The notes under the pieces are model-generated. The model saw nothing but the letters and a program-made list of their open reading frames with translations. It searched no databases and was not told where the DNA came from. The position numbers were made by a program, and so were the translations under genes. Shown piece by piece: positions 34,301-45,506 of a stretch of DNA of 64,000 nucleotides. This stretch comes from Trebouxia sp. TZW2008 (Eukaryota; Chlorophyta; Trebouxiophyceae; Trebouxiales; Trebouxiaceae): the NCBI GenBank assembly GCA_002118135.1, contig BDIU01000412.1, positions 252,664 to 316,663 on the forward strand, read 5' to 3'. Position 1 is the stretch's first letter. The number at the start of each line of letters is the position of its first letter.

Positions 34301-37246
34301 CTGCCTGTCCCCAATTGCCGTCTATTCTTGCAAAAAATCTAAAACCCTGTGAGCAGTTATAAGTTGAGGAGATGCAGCAATGCTGACGCAAATTTTGGCT
34401 CACAGCACGCAAAGCTTGGACACTGCAAGGTTTCACTCATGCAAAGTCTAGACAAGATTGTGCTTAGCGTCACCTGTGCTAACAGTGCTGTGAACATATT
34501 TCATCACATTCTTTTCAAATGTACTTGATAACAGTCCACAACACAGCACTGCTCATCTGCTCTTCCCACAATGACCATGTCAGCACGAGTAATGATGACT
34601 CAATTCAATGTGCTGTGGTGCAGGCGGTGCGACATGGCGTGCGGAACATCAGCAATGCAGCAGAGACAGCCGCCACCCTAGGGCTGGCTCCAAGGCATAA
34701 ACAATGCCGCATACATCTTCAGGCAGGCATCTATTTTTCTTCATAATTTGATTGATGATCTGCATCTTTAGATCTGCAAAGCATCTGACAGTTCACTGCA
34801 TTCACCATTGCAATGTTATCCTGTATTTGACTATTGACCACTCTCATCATGCTGGATGTAGCTTTACATTTTCAAGCCACTGTTGTGCTGGACACACTTC
34901 TATGTGCATCAGGAAGCTCCTGCCATGCTGAAGATGGCTTTATATGCAGGTGACTTTTCACAAGGTAGCCGAGGCAGAAGTTGAAGCAGCCAGCAGGGGC
35001 GCTTCTGCATATGAAGTTGCCCACATGACAGGGCAGCCAGAAACGCCTTCCCAGTGGCAATTTCACAACACCTAGCAAGCTGAATGCAGCCACATGTCTC
35101 ATGTTGTCGTGCTGAAGAACCTCCACACCTGCAGGTGACTTTTCACAAAGTGGCTGAGGCGGAAGTTGAAGCAGCCAGCAGGGGCGCTTCTGCAGATGAG
35201 GTGGCTCACATGACAGGGCAGCCAGAAAATGCCTCCCTGGTGACATTACTGAAGGGCGGGGCACTCTCAGTCACTGTTAAGAAAGGCACTACCAGGCAAC
35301 GCCCTGGCACCTCTGCTAACCCTAGACAACCTGATCTGGCCAACCAAGTAAGTCAGCGACGTTGTGCGGCATATGCATCAGCTCAAATGTGAGTTGTATT
35401 GTAGAAGCTATCATGCCTAGGTGACTATTGAGTCTCAAGTACAGTAAGTGAGTGTGTCTCAACCCTAGCACCTCTGATTGCATACAAGCACTTTCAAAGG
35501 CCGACTCACGTAAATATATCCTGGAGCCTCTACCAACCCGCGACAACTTGACTCAGCAAACCAAGCATGTCCTCTCCTCAAAGCATCATGCTTTGCAACC
35601 TCAAACAAACCCCATGCAACAGACACATGATTCTGCCGACTACATTGCGCAGGCAACGGCAGCAGTGTGTGCTACAGGGAGAGGCAGAACAACAGCAGAT
35701 AAGCAAGGAGGCATGTCTGGAGTAGCCTGCATGCTTGCCAGATCCATGCTTTGTCCATACACAAGACTTGTGACTAGGTATAGACCTTAGGCTGCTATGG
35801 TGTGCAGGTGAAGTTGAGATTCGGCGATGAGCACAAGGGGACACAGACGCAGCAGATGGACAGGGATCTATGTGTGAAATAACATACTGCGCTGCGACAA
35901 TACCTCACAATGCTTTGCTTTCGTTGTAGGTGAAGGTGAGAGTGTGTTGATAAAGAGAAAGGCACAGCATGCGGCAGAGGGGCAAAAGGGTTGAGTCTGG
36001 GTCTGGGTCTGGGTCTGGGTTGAGCTGCTGAAGTTTGCCACTGCTATTCTTTGCAAATGTACAACACACACCTGCTCAAGCCTTTCGCTGCAGACTTTGC
36101 ACTAGCCTGGTTGGTGTGATGTGCAGGTGAAGGTGAGAGTGTGTGATAAAGGAAAAGGCTCAGCAGTGGCAGAGGGGCAAGAGGAGCCTGGCTGGGATGA
36201 AGTGCTGAAGTTTGCCATTGCTACTCTTTGTAACTGCACAAAAATACACCTGCTCAAGCCTTTTGCTGCAGACTTTGCATTACCCTGATTGGTATGATGT
36301 GCAGGTGAAGGTGAGAATAGGTGATGAAGAGAAAGGGACAGCAGCAGCAGAGGGGCAAGAGGAGCCCGGCTGGGATGAGGTGCTGGAGTTTGCCGTTTCT
36401 GGGGAGGCTGCTTCCAATGAAGACACTGAAATTGTTGTCAGAGTTTGGGACCACCACTGGGTACATATCACAAGCTGCCCTGCGGCATTGTCTTACTTGT
36501 CGTTTCATGCATCAGTCCCACACACATGCATGCATGCCATGCTGTTCTTGCACCTGTGCCCTGTTGCCACAGTCACTCAAACTCCTCAATCATCTGAACA
36601 CATGCTAGACAGAACTATGGAAAGCAGCTGCATACATGCTAGGGTTTGCTGTCTCTGGGATAGCTGATTGTAATGGAGGTACTGGAACTCCCCTGGGTAG
36701 TCAGCACATGTTCCAATCGCCTACTCCCTCACCAACCCACCCACCCAATCGCCCACCCGCTCACTCGCTCACTCACTCACCCATGTTGACAGTAACTCGC
36801 CACAGTTGCCCCAAAACCAGTGCCACCCCAGTTGCACAGCCTCAAGAAAATCCAAGCAGTTGGGAACACAGTGCTGCAAATGCTAATGCAACTAAATCAC
36901 ATTCCAGGCATTTTGATGTGGGGTGCAGCTGTAGCTGACCCCAACCATGATGCCCTCCTTACCTCGTCCCTTCCCCCCCCCTCCGCGCAGTTGTATGACC
37001 CCTTACCCATCACGCTTATGCATGCAGGTAAATGACATTCCAGGCACACTGACATGGGGCTCAGCTGTGGCCGCCCCCAACCATGCTGCCTTGCCAAAAG
37101 AGGGTGTGGTCAAGATCAATTTGCAAGAGGTCATCAAGCAGAAAAGCATCAAGGACATTTGGAGGGTGGGCGCAGAGTCAGACCCTGACAGTCACCACTT
37201 TGTTGAGATGGAACTGCAATGGCTGGGCATCCTAGACGCAGCATGA
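25376..37246 (+). CDS. SYT: Synaptotagmin / extended-synaptotagmin-like SMP-C2 membrane tether
   Basis: Exons: 25376-25825, 26295-26361, 27054-27208, 28738-29062, 29557-29666, 30597-30745, 33684-33894, optional 34624-34722, 35135-35347, 36305-36460 and 37028-37246 (stop TGA); phases agree, about 717 aa. The N-terminus has a hydrophobic segment (about residues 18-37) and a clear transmembrane helix (FLLGMLVSLLFVGIAAFLYW, about 97-116). An SMP lipid-transfer domain follows: WVNSIIGQLWPHV, REQIDPLMAS, IHLHNFNLGDEPPSI, IIEMDVTWAG, then RVSFVEQPHFNYAL. Next is C2A (MLYVRLIEATHVPRLDW to LDLGPPDSS) and a second, compact C2-like domain (ALSVTVKKG to FVEMELQWLG). Family role: ER-anchored tether at ER-plasma membrane contacts that moves lipids. 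The C2A loop-1 Asp is missing (SPYV instead of DPYV), which suggests weak Ca2+ binding. The Met at 25421 is an alternative start. Confidence 0.85.
26600..27053 (+). repeat. Acceptor-side echoes of SYT exon 27054-27208
   Basis: Decoy acceptors 'tttgcag' at about 26599, 26719, 26868 and 27011 are each followed by a copy of the exon start (GQLWPHVSTAATGMVREQIDPL), variously frameshifted. The real exon starts at 27054, only 42 bp after the last decoy. Confidence 0.85.
27262..27500 (+). repeat. Donor-side echoes of SYT exon 27054-27208
   Basis: A degraded copy runs from 'caacatgtctcaacagcagccacaggc' through ISDIHLHNFNLGS to 'ctggcatgaag|gtctg' (about 27402). A shorter remnant with 'cctccaagagttcctggcatcac' is at about 27482-27510. 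Confidence 0.75.
29194..29367 (-). mobile_element. Pogo-like MITE, copy C
   Basis: 174 bp with imperfect terminal inverted repeats: CAGTAAACTCTCTTTGTA on the left and its complement (acaaagagagtctactg) on the right, followed by TA. Internal 'ccttac' and 'gtcagaatgcagtg' motifs are shared with copies A and B. It sits in the SYT intron after exon 28738-29062. Confidence 0.75.
29700..30202 (+). repeat. Four open donor-side copies of SYT exon 29557-29666
   Basis: Copies end at 29806, 29940, 30068 and 30202 (spacing 140, 134, 128, 134). All encode variants of GLKPYVLPEGITIPLTPG RVDGLV with no stop, and each is followed by a gt donor (gtatga, gtcaga, gtaaga, gtaaga). Changes are mostly conservative (for example LTPG to LIPG or STPG). 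This is the best-preserved echo set in the window. Confidence 0.9.
30440..30540 (+). repeat. Upstream copy of SYT C2A exon 30597-30745
   Basis: With a gactgcag acceptor, this reads VPAGMLYVRLIEAAHVPRLD, then WCTRPSPYVQLSVQ and a TAA stop. It is about 93% identical to the real exon for 95 bases. A short piece of the same exon (YVQLSVTDKR) recurs at about 30828-30865, downstream of the real donor. Confidence 0.85.
31085..33480 (+). repeat. Large complex tandem array in the C2A intron
   Basis: Two nested arrays fill this 2.9-kb intron. From 31085 to about 31790, roughly seven units of 100-110 bp carry 'tacagtaccaacaacaagagcctgcaggtcaa', often followed by 'ttccaggtgtt' and 'aggcactgctttt'. From about 31790 to 33480, roughly 270-320-bp units share 'aaagccagagccag..cacctgaagtg.tggctg', 'gaagtgcaggctgctgctg' and 'ccttctagacaaa'. 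The flanking exons join in phase across it, so I treat the scattered open frames inside as non-coding. Confidence 0.85.
33547..33615 (+). repeat. Acceptor-side echo of SYT exon 33684-33894
   Basis: A copy of the exon start (WDQDFELLVHKPEHQQLTA) with a ctgcag acceptor, 137 bp upstream of the real one; it breaks into a stop after about 23 codons. Confidence 0.8.
33965..34262 (+). repeat. Donor-side echoes of SYT exon 33684-33894
   Basis: Two copies of the exon end (MQDMWLDLGPPDSSQTNSLLSLS) at about 33985-34072 and 34170-34248. The first reads VQDLWLDLGPPDSSQSN and ends in a gc/gt-like site. Confidence 0.85.
34945..35070 (+). repeat. Acceptor-side echo of SYT exon 35135-35347
   Basis: A nearly complete copy of the first 40 codons (VTFHKVAEAEVEAASRGAS) with an atgcag acceptor. 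It frameshifts near MTGQPE, about 185 bp upstream of the real exon. Confidence 0.85.
35808..36190 (+). repeat. Acceptor-side echoes of SYT exon 36305-36460
   Basis: Decoys start at about 35808, 35930 and 36127. They repeat 'aggtgaaggtgagagt..gtgataaa', the glutamate-rich GQEEPGWDEVL region in the third copy, and a (gtctgg)n stretch at 35994-36020 in the second. The real exon starts at 36305. Confidence 0.8.
36800..36965 (+). repeat. Acceptor-side echo of SYT exon 37028-37246
   Basis: The copy contains 'attccaggcattttgatgtggggtgcagctgtagctgaccccaaccatgatgccct', matching IPGTLTWGSAVAAPNHAAL of the real exon but frame-broken. It is preceded by a proline-coding (caccca)-rich stretch. Confidence 0.75.
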
Positions 37247-39342
37247 TGGGGCAGTCACCACGTAATGCTGCGGGTGGCGCAGTCTTCGACTTGAAACAAG
37301 AATCAAGAAAGAAATGGCTTGAGTTGGCTAAACTATACATAGCATGACAAAGCGAAGGAAGGCGGTGTATGGAGGCTTCATGACAGATGGTTGAGATCTC
37401 TCTTGGCAAGAAAGAGGCAAACTGGCGCCTCAGACACGTGCACAAAGCTTCAGTTCCGCTTGACTACTGACAGAGCAGACAAAGTGCAAGACATCAGCAG
37501 ATATACTGTGCTTCAGTTTACAGCCAGTTCATGAGTCACATGTTCCATAGTGTCACAAACAGTATCTTCCCACAATATGGCATAGCATAAGTAGCAGCTC
37601 AGTTGCAGCATGTGTCGTTTGGTACAGCAGCTTGTGGAGGTCTGTTGAGTTGTTTGTAGAGGCTGTTTGAACATGGCATTTGCTTAGGCACATCACAGAC
37701 TTACGGTATCACATGGCTGTACTACCATAAACAAGAGTTTTGTTACAGTACAGCAAAAACCAGTGTAGAAGTTTGGTAAAGCAGAATCACAGTTGAAACA
37801 ATTTTGATACATATGTTGATATTCCCCAGTACTTGGCTTTGCAATCATGGCTACAAGCGCCAAAAGTTTTGATGCAACACATTTATGATGATCAATGTAG
37901 CTCTCTTAGTCTTGTTGATTTGAGTAAGTAGGCAAACACACGGTGCCTTTGATCCAGACTGGGTTTGCAAAGCACCCTGGCAGGTTGACAGCATGCCTCG
38001 AAAACAGCACAATGTTCCCCTTCATGTCTATTATAGAGGCGTTTCGACCTGAGTCTCTGAGTCCACACCAGCTTGTACCGTACAGCTGCCATGCAAAAGG
38101 CTCAAACGAATGGGCATCATGGCAGCGCAGCATGATCATGACTTGCTGCATGTCTGCACGAACTTGGCATGCCTTTGACTTAAGAACATGCCCGCGTGAC
38201 GTGCTGCACCGAATCAAGCAATTATCCTTACTCAAGCTCGGGAGCTGCTGAGTCAGTGCCGCTTGGTAATGGTAGCAGCCCCAAAACGAATGACACGTGT
38301 CTGCTTTCGCATCTCAGAAGGCACGCACGGCGTCAGCTTCGCCGTAGTGTACTGCGTCAGAAAAATAAGCGTAAAATTATTTTAATGCAAGTCTACTCAC
38401 CAATCTTCAAACCTGGGCTAGAATCTGACAGAGCACTGCTATGATGCGCCCTTGGATACTCGCATCTGCAGCAAGTCGTTGACCCTTCCTGAGCTGACAC
38501 CTCGTTAGTTACAAGCAATCAGCAGTCTTCACAGACCGGCGGTCGTTACCGACGCGGAGGCTCTCTCTGATTGAGGTCGATTCTGCTCCTGTGGAGTCAG
38601 AAGTTGGTGGATTGCTTTTAGCTCTTGTTGCGCCGGCGGCACCGGCGGCCTCTGTGGCATTGGCATCGGATCAGGAAGCAGAGGCCCTGTGCCGGATCTG
38701 AGGGTGCTTTGTGAACAAGTGAGTCCCGTGCTCACACGCGCCATTCTCACTCTACTGTCTCGGAACGGGAGCTTGACCAGCCGGAGAAGGTGATGCTTGC
38801 ATCAGATTTGCAATCGTAATCAGCATTGTGCCGGTCGATTGCTGTGACATCAGTGCTGCTGCATGTACGGCTTCTTGTTTTGAGTTTGGTCAAAGGGCTG
38901 GCGGTGGGATTTCATCGTTACTAGCACTGCCGCACACCCTGTACACTTGACCTCGGATGTGTCAGCCCCTTTGTCTTGTGTCACTGCTGTTGTGTTTCGC
39001 CGTGCACACACTCCAGACCGAGCCGGGCAGCGTGACCGTACGGTCACAAGGGTTTGGATTCTTGCCTCTTCAAAGCAGACGACTCAGCCCGTGGATCATC
39101 ATCAAGCCATTCCGTCTGCATTGCCATTCAGCTTGCAGGGGCCCACTGCAGATCTGCAATGGCTGAGTCTCACTGAGCAAGTCACTCAGTGTCCACTCAC
39201 TTATGCTCAATCCAGCAGCAGCTGAGTTGCTGCCTCTGTGCAGGCCTCAGCATGAGGCAGCAGCAGCATATTGGGTTCAGACAAGCCTCAAGTACAGTAC
39301 TGACAGTCAGCTAGCATTCAACCCTGAAGTAGCTCCAACAAC
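37247..39342. other. Intergenic, SYT to AP2
   Basis: About 2.1 kb. Apart from a weak minus-strand ORF (separate entry) and a proline-rich minus frame at 38529-38750 (PMPMPQRPPVPPAQQELKAI), I see nothing coding. The 3' end should contain the AP2 promoter. Confidence 0.45.
37906..38235 (-). CDS. Hypothetical ORF or terminal exon
   Basis: A 109-codon minus frame ending NPVWIKGTVCLPTYSNQQD, without recognisable domains. A ctcagcag just upstream (about 38247-38254 on the minus strand) could be an acceptor, and the proline-rich minus frame at 38529-38750 could be its upstream exon. No homology is recognised, and it may be chance. Confidence 0.2.
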   Translation of the reverse strand: MSKDNCLIRCSTSRGHVLKSKACQVRADMQQVMIMLRCHDAHSFEPFAWQLYGTSWCGLRDSGRNASIIDMKGNIVLFSRHAVNLPGCFANPVWIKGTVCLPTYSNQQD

Positions 39343-42300
39343 ATGAACCACATGAACGGAGTTTCAAGTACAGCTGGTCATCAAAACCCCAGCAGCCCTT
39401 CAGCAAAGACTGCATCTCAGACGCATGCGCCAAAGTCGCCTGGTAGTTTAGCAATTCAACTTCAGGCTGTAAGCAATGGTTACCACAGCGCAGCAGCTGA
39501 CATCCCTGCAGGCAAGTTTCCTGCCTGAGCTGTTGTAAACCTATCACAATTGTTGCTTTTAAGCACATACTTAGTGCGTCCAATTGCATGCCGTTCTCTA
39601 GTCACTGTATGCTCTGGGTCACACATCTTGCTACATTGGACTTGTCCAGTCCAATGTTGTGTTCACAATGATTGGCATGAGGCTAACACCTGCTGAGTCA
39701 TCTTTCAGGGGTCAGCAGCTCAGAAGCAAAGTCTGGCAGTGTAGCAGGCACCTCCCTCAGTCTTTCAGGAGACAGCTTGTCAACAGCAGCAGATCTCGCG
39801 CCAAGGCACCCTGCCTCCCTCCCTTCCTCAGCCAGCACCGCTTTGGCGCCGAAAGCATCCACTAGCCTAGCTTCCTTTCCCGCTCGACCCCTTTTCACCC
39901 ACCTGGGCTTCCAAGCCGCGCCAGCAACTAACCCCAACCCCGCAGAGTCTAGCAGCAACCCCAGTGGCCGTCATTTGGTAGCGCTGCCTGTCAGCAACCC
40001 TGGCATTAGTTCCACGTCAAGCAGCGCACCCACTAGCTCTGCCAATGGCTTGATTGGGTTGGCCATGCAGATCACAGCGAGTCAGCCACAAATCATCAGC
40101 TCCCGTCAGCAGCTGCAGATTCCTGCAAGCCTCAAGTCAGGCAGCACTCAGTTCCCCAACAGTCATGGCAGCTCCCACTATGGTGCCTCCCCTGCTGCGC
40201 TTGGTTTGGGTGCGCCTCAGCAGCTGACCCTTGGTTTGGGTGCGCCTCAGCAGCTGACCATCGCTCCCCTGAACACACAGCAGCCTTTGCACCTGCCTGC
40301 TACAGCTGCTCAGACAGCCGCCAGCGAGTCAGTGCTTGGCTTATATGACAGCGCACCTTCAGGTGAGCCTTGCCCTCACCCATGAAAAGTAGTCCCTTTC
40401 CACTGATGATGATGTTTGCTCTCGTGTGAGCTATGCCTACAGGACTGCTCAGCAGCTGTGTGATGTCTATGGACCCTGCATGGGGTGACACACAGCTACT
40501 GCACACTAGCACACAGTCAACGCAGCTTGTTGGCCAGCTCCTTGCTTTTTACAGTCCTTTACGTGTCTAGACAGACACAGCTAGCGCGAAGTACCAAGCA
40601 TTCACGACAACTGGATGCATACATGCTGACATGCATCATTCTGCGGTGTACACAGTGCCGCGTTGCCAGCATGGTCGCATCTGATTGTTTCAGTGCTATA
40701 CCAGTCTGGCAATCAGCAAACCTTAATGTTATCAAGCTTGGGCTGTGCTTGAGGTTGCTTACATGCTGCTTGCATAATACAGATGATGCCAAAAGCTAGG
40801 CTTGAACACAGCCCAAGCTTGAGAACATTGCACAGCCTAAGCTAAGTGGGCAATATATATGCAATGTCGGTCGAGTTGCATAGATGTACTAGGCTCTCTA
40901 ATTGCTTGCTACCACTGCATGCTTGCACAACATAGATGATGCTGGCATCAAGACCAGCCCGCATCCCCACCCAACAGCAGCTTGGTTGCACAGTTATGTC
41001 AGGATGCATAGTGGGTGTGAGACAAGGCTTGTGCCATATACACCAGGCAGACGTGCTGAAAAATGCATGATCATGATGAACAGCATTCTGATTATAAAGA
41101 GCTTTGCATGCATGCTTGCAGGTAGCAGTGCCCCCAGCGGTCACAGTGACAGTGCCAGCTTTTGGCGGCCTGCCCACAAATTTACTGATGTCGCTAAGTC
41201 CAGGAAGTGCTTGCCTGTATGGAAAGCCCTGCTTGCATGCCTGCAGGTAGCAGCGCTCCCAGCGGTCACAGTGACAGTGCTTTTGCAGGCATGCCAGTTG
41301 TTGGCAGCCTGCCCTGACACACTCAATGGATGTCACCCAGTTTGAGGAGTGCTTGCCTGCATAGAAAGCCCTGCTTGCATGCCTGCAGGTAGCAGCGCTC
41401 CCAGTGGTCACAGTGGCAGTGCTTTTGCAGGCATGCCAGCTCTTGGCAGCCTGCCCACGCACTCAATAGATGTCACCAAGTCTGCTTCTGGAGAGCCCTC
41501 GCTTTTCACTGGACAGGTGCAGCTGCTAGGCTTGCATTACTTGCAAACTTATGTACTGCATGCTGCAGTGGCTTTAGATATATTGTCTGAGCTGAGGTTG
41601 CATCTTCCGCTGAAACATGCCGTAGATGGTTGATTGTCCATAGCATGGTCTTCACCATGCTGTGCCATGACTTTGCCATTTAACATTTTGGAAAGGATGG
41701 ACTTCATTGTCATTATGCAAGGTGTCAACTGGCAAGGAAAACCTCAGCATGTGAGCAGCAAGCAACTCATGCTGCTGTTGCACACACTGTGTGTCAATAC
41801 TGCAGTGTTGGGATGCCCATGACGACAGCAGCTCCTGTCATGAGGCCTGACAGCACAGACTACATGGGCGTCAACTCCCATGCCAATCAACACGCCATTG
41901 GCATGGGAATTGCATGTAACTGATCACATTGTCTGTCATGCTTTTCACTGTTGCTGTTCTGACGAAACCTTGGCTTATGTGCAGAATGGGCTTGATCACC
42001 CGCTGGGTAGTTCAGCTCCTAGCGCAGCGTTTCACGATCACAAGTCCAACAAGGGCAAGTCCCCTAACCTCAGTCACATGCAGAGGATGCATTCGGCTTC
42101 TTCATCAGGCATCAACAAGCCTAGTAGCAAGGGTAACAGCTCTAAGCCTGTGAATGGAGTCAAGGCCAATGGGGCTGTCAAGTATAGAGGCGTTAGGCAG
42201 CGGCCTTGGGGCAAGTTTGCTGCTGAGATCAGGGATCCAACAAAGGTATGCTGCAACAGCCATGCTGAGAGTGAAAGCTTCTCTGCATTTGCTTGTGTAT

Positions 42301-45300
42301 GATGTTCTGTGTCAGCTTTCTAGGTGCTCTTGTGCAGAATAAGTTGTAGAGCACAAAGTGTGTACTTTGTGCATTCCATGTATGTTTCTGCACCATTTTG
42401 AATGTGTTCTGCCACAGGGTGCTAAGGCTGAGCAAGAGAAAGTGTTCAAACAGTGCACAAACTCCTGCAGGCAGTCAATGCAAGCTGTCTATAAGCTCAG
42501 GTTCTTCTTCAGCTCAGCTTGAAGAAGTCAATTTGTTTCAGCAGAGGAGGCTGCTTTGGCGTCTGGCTGTCATCAGCCTTTAGCAACCCATGTGCACCTA
42601 TGTTGCACACCTGCTGATCCCTTGTTCCTGTTGCAGAGCTGTTGGTTGCAGCTGGGCACCTTTGACTCAGCAGAGGAGGCTGCTTTGGTGCGAGATGCAG
42701 CAGCACTTTGCAGTTGTGGGTTCATTGCACATCCTGTGATCCCTTTCCTGTCAGTTCCACAGCCTCTCATTTCAATTGTGCCTGTTGCAGAGCTGTCGTT
42801 TGTGGCTAGGCACCTTTGATTCAGCAGAGGAGGCTGCTTTGGCATATGATGCAGCAGCGCGCCGCATCAGAGGGGTCATGGCTATTTGCAACTTCACAGA
42901 GGACGGGACCCCCACCACTGTGGCAGGAGGTGATGTGCCAGCCTTCCCAGAACCTGACTCCATTGCAGGTAACGCTCAATATACCACAATCTTCTCGATT
43001 TCTGTTGATTCCATTGCAGCTACTCAATCATTGCAGTTGCCATTGTACTTGTTCTGGGCTGTTTCTGGCAATAGACGCTCTTCTTGTGACGTCCTATTGT
43101 CTCTGTGCTGCTGTTGGCTCTGTCGACCTCATAGAGGACAACACCCCAACCATAGTAGTAGGGGTAAATGTCCCGGCCATCTCAGAGCCTGACTACATCA
43201 TAGATATGCTTCAGTCGCTATTTCTGTCATGTATCCTTGCAAACGGAGCATTTGGGTCTGTTGCAAATTTGACAATGAAAGCGGTAGTCACTGCACTCGT
43301 TTTGAGTCGCTGGAAACAGAAGCTCCCTCATGGGATTTGAGTTTTGCTCTTGACGCATCAGTCAAGGCATGCTGGCAGCATGGTAGGCAAAAATGCTGTC
43401 CCCTCTCATGTCAGTGGCAGCTGTGTGCCTGAGGGCATTTAGACACATATACTCTCAAGCTGTGACTAGAGTAATCTCACTATAAGGACACTCGATATAA
43501 GGATGTTCTCAATGTAAGGACAATGCACCTGGGAACCAAGCACTGCATTTCTGACTAGAGTGGTACTGCTGAGTAAGGACAGTTTGATGTAAGGACGTTT
43601 TTCTTGGTAACCAATGCAATTGTTACGAAGAGAACTTACTGTACTACTGCTTGTGCCTGTCTGTACCAACCCAGCAGACCTGGCATTGAGCAAGAGATAG
43701 ATGCTCAGAAAAGGGCTTTGGGACTAGAAGGTTGTATGCATGTCTCATTATGTGACGTCCAAGTCCAAGTAGTGCATATTTATTTTGAGTTTTCCCAACG
43801 TGAAAGGTGCTGCTGAGATTTGGGTGGACCAGGCACATCTTCAGGCTGTCAAATTGATTCTTCACCTGCATACACCAGTGCAATGTTCTGCCTCAGCAGG
43901 CTCTGCTCTCTATGACAGTTCCCGCCGTGCCTGTGATCACTACAAATGCAGTCAGCTTTCACGCATCCCATCACAAGGTTTGAGTGGCACAGACACATCT
44001 CTCGGCTTTGATGCCGACCTGTACATGGACATGCCAGTGCAGGGTTCTGCCCTAGCATTGTTGATCATACTTCTAACTTCAGACCTTTGGTCGTGCAGGC
44101 ACATCCCCAGGCTCTGACGCCATCTTGTACATGGACATGCCAGTGCAGGGTTCTGCCCTAGCACTGTCAATCATGCTTCACAGACCTTTGGTCATGCAGG
44201 CACGTCTCCTGCCTCTGAAGCAGACCTGCACATGGATAGGCTGGTGCAGGGTTCTGCCCTAGCATTGTCGATTGTGCTTCTAACTACAGACCTTTGATCA
44301 TGCAGGCACATCCCCAGGCTCTGACGCTGACCCGCACATGGATAGGCTGGTGCAGGGTTCTGCTCCAGCAGGTTCTGCCCTGCATGGCAGAGCCCGTCGT
44401 GCCTCTGGTCATGGCAGCAGACTCCAGGGTGTCAATGGCATTACTGACCCCCCTGTGACACCCCCAGGGGGTATCTCCTCCCGTCACTTTGGCTCCCAAG
44501 TACAGAGGTGAGAGGCCGTCTGCTCACTCACCTGCTTAGTAAGAGCCAATAGCAATTATTGTTACCTTTAAGATTTGGCCTTGCCAGTTATCCCTCATGC
44601 ATGGACCTCTTCTGCTTTGTTTTGGCTCATAAGTGTCTCAGCAAGATGCTATCTGCATGCTGGGCTGATTTGAGGATCGAGCTCATTGTTGTTGCCTGGC
44701 ATGCAACTTTGGGCAGCAACATATCTCCAAGAATCATGCTGTTACTGTATCAAAACAGTACATGAGATGGGTTCAGAACACTGCAATCATTTATTAGCAC
44801 GCTGAGCTATGCTGTTGTAATGATACAGGTTGAAGCAAGAAGCCTTGCAGTCATACAACAGCAGCTCATCACAGGAGCTAAGTGGAGAATCTGGTGCTGA
44901 GGATGACTTGTTAGCTGGCCCAATGGACATTGATGACACATCAGCAAGTCTCCACTTGAGCAGGGCAGGGCGCAACCAGACAGGCCCTGGGGCAGACCAA
45001 GACATGAATGAGGTTGCAGAGATCCTGCTGAAAATGAACGTCAACATGAGCAGCAAGCAAAGAAGGTAGGCGGTTGTACAAATGTTGCAATCCATGAGCT
45101 TCACAGCATTGTGCTCATCACAATCACAGCGGGCACAAGTAGTGGTATATGACTGCAAGAAAAGCAGTCAGACGCAGCCCATGTCAGGCAACAGGACACC
45201 TGCATAAATCTGCACCATTGTCATGCACACAGGTTGGCAGGCACTGCTTCCTGGATCATCAGCAATGCGGTCCTAGCCTGTCTGTTGAGACTGTCATTTT

Positions 45301-45506
45301 CTGACGCCTCTTTGTACATCCCTTGTAGTCTCAATGTGATGCATCTTCCAAAACTTCTGTGTTCACTTTCCCGTTGTGCGACTTATGCAGGGGTCGTAAC
45401 GGGCACCGCAGGCACAGGTAGCCGAAAGCTGCCTGGGAATTCAGCACAAACAGTGACACAAACAGCATTCGCCCCATCCCCAAATGCAGACAGCCGCTGT
45501 AGCTAA
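39343..45506 (+). CDS. AP2/ERF-domain transcription factor
   Basis: Exons: 39343-39511, 39709-40362, 41389-41516, 41985-42245, 42791-42968, 44306-44507, 44829-45065, then an uncertain last exon (stop at 45506, or alternatively at 45421 after a basic [10 protein letters not shown] tail). The AP2 domain is split by an intron: [16 protein letters not shown], then RDPTK (YRG element), joins [20 protein letters not shown] and AAARRIRG (RAYD element). It binds DNA through the three-stranded sheet with WGKFAAEI and WLGTF core residues. The long N-terminal part is Ser/Ala/Gln-rich (for example a duplicated [10 protein letters not shown] at about 40199-40258) and low in complexity, as in activation domains. 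An acidic segment ([15 protein letters not shown]) lies near the C-terminus. The first intron has a GC donor. The target genes cannot be told. Confidence 0.82.
41115..41388 (+). repeat. Acceptor-side echoes of AP2-gene exon 41389-41516
   Basis: Two decoys start at 41122 and 41247, repeating 'tgcaggtagcagcgctcccagcggtcacagtg' and 'caggcatgccag.t.ttggcagcctgcc'. Spacing is 125 and 142 bp. The functional copy is the third. Confidence 0.85.
42480..42790 (+). repeat. Acceptor-side echoes of the RAYD-element exon 42791-42968
   Basis: A decoy at 42637 reads [20 protein letters not shown] before diverging, and an older remnant at about 42500-42565 keeps 'cagcagaggaggctgctttggc'. A donor-side copy of the same exon's end ([20 protein letters not shown]) lies downstream at about 43130-43204. 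Confidence 0.85.
43469..43641 (+). mobile_element. Pogo-like MITE, copy A, with TA target duplication
   Basis: 173 bp flanked on both sides by TA (43467-43468 and 43642-43643). The ends are imperfect inverted repeats (GAGTAATCTCACTATAAGG against CAGTAAGTTCTCTTCGTAA read from the right end). Each half carries sub-terminal repeats of '(a/t)taaggac'. It is non-coding and lies in an AP2-gene intron. Confidence 0.75.
43800..44305 (+). repeat. Acceptor-side echoes of AP2-gene exon 44306-44507
   Basis: Four decoys start near 43832, 43992, 44099 and 44200, with about 101-107 bp spacing in the younger ones. They repeat 'caggcacatccccaggctctgacgc..', 'acatggacatgccagtgcagggttctgccctagca' and 'cagacctttggtc'. 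The real exon is the fifth. Confidence 0.85.
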
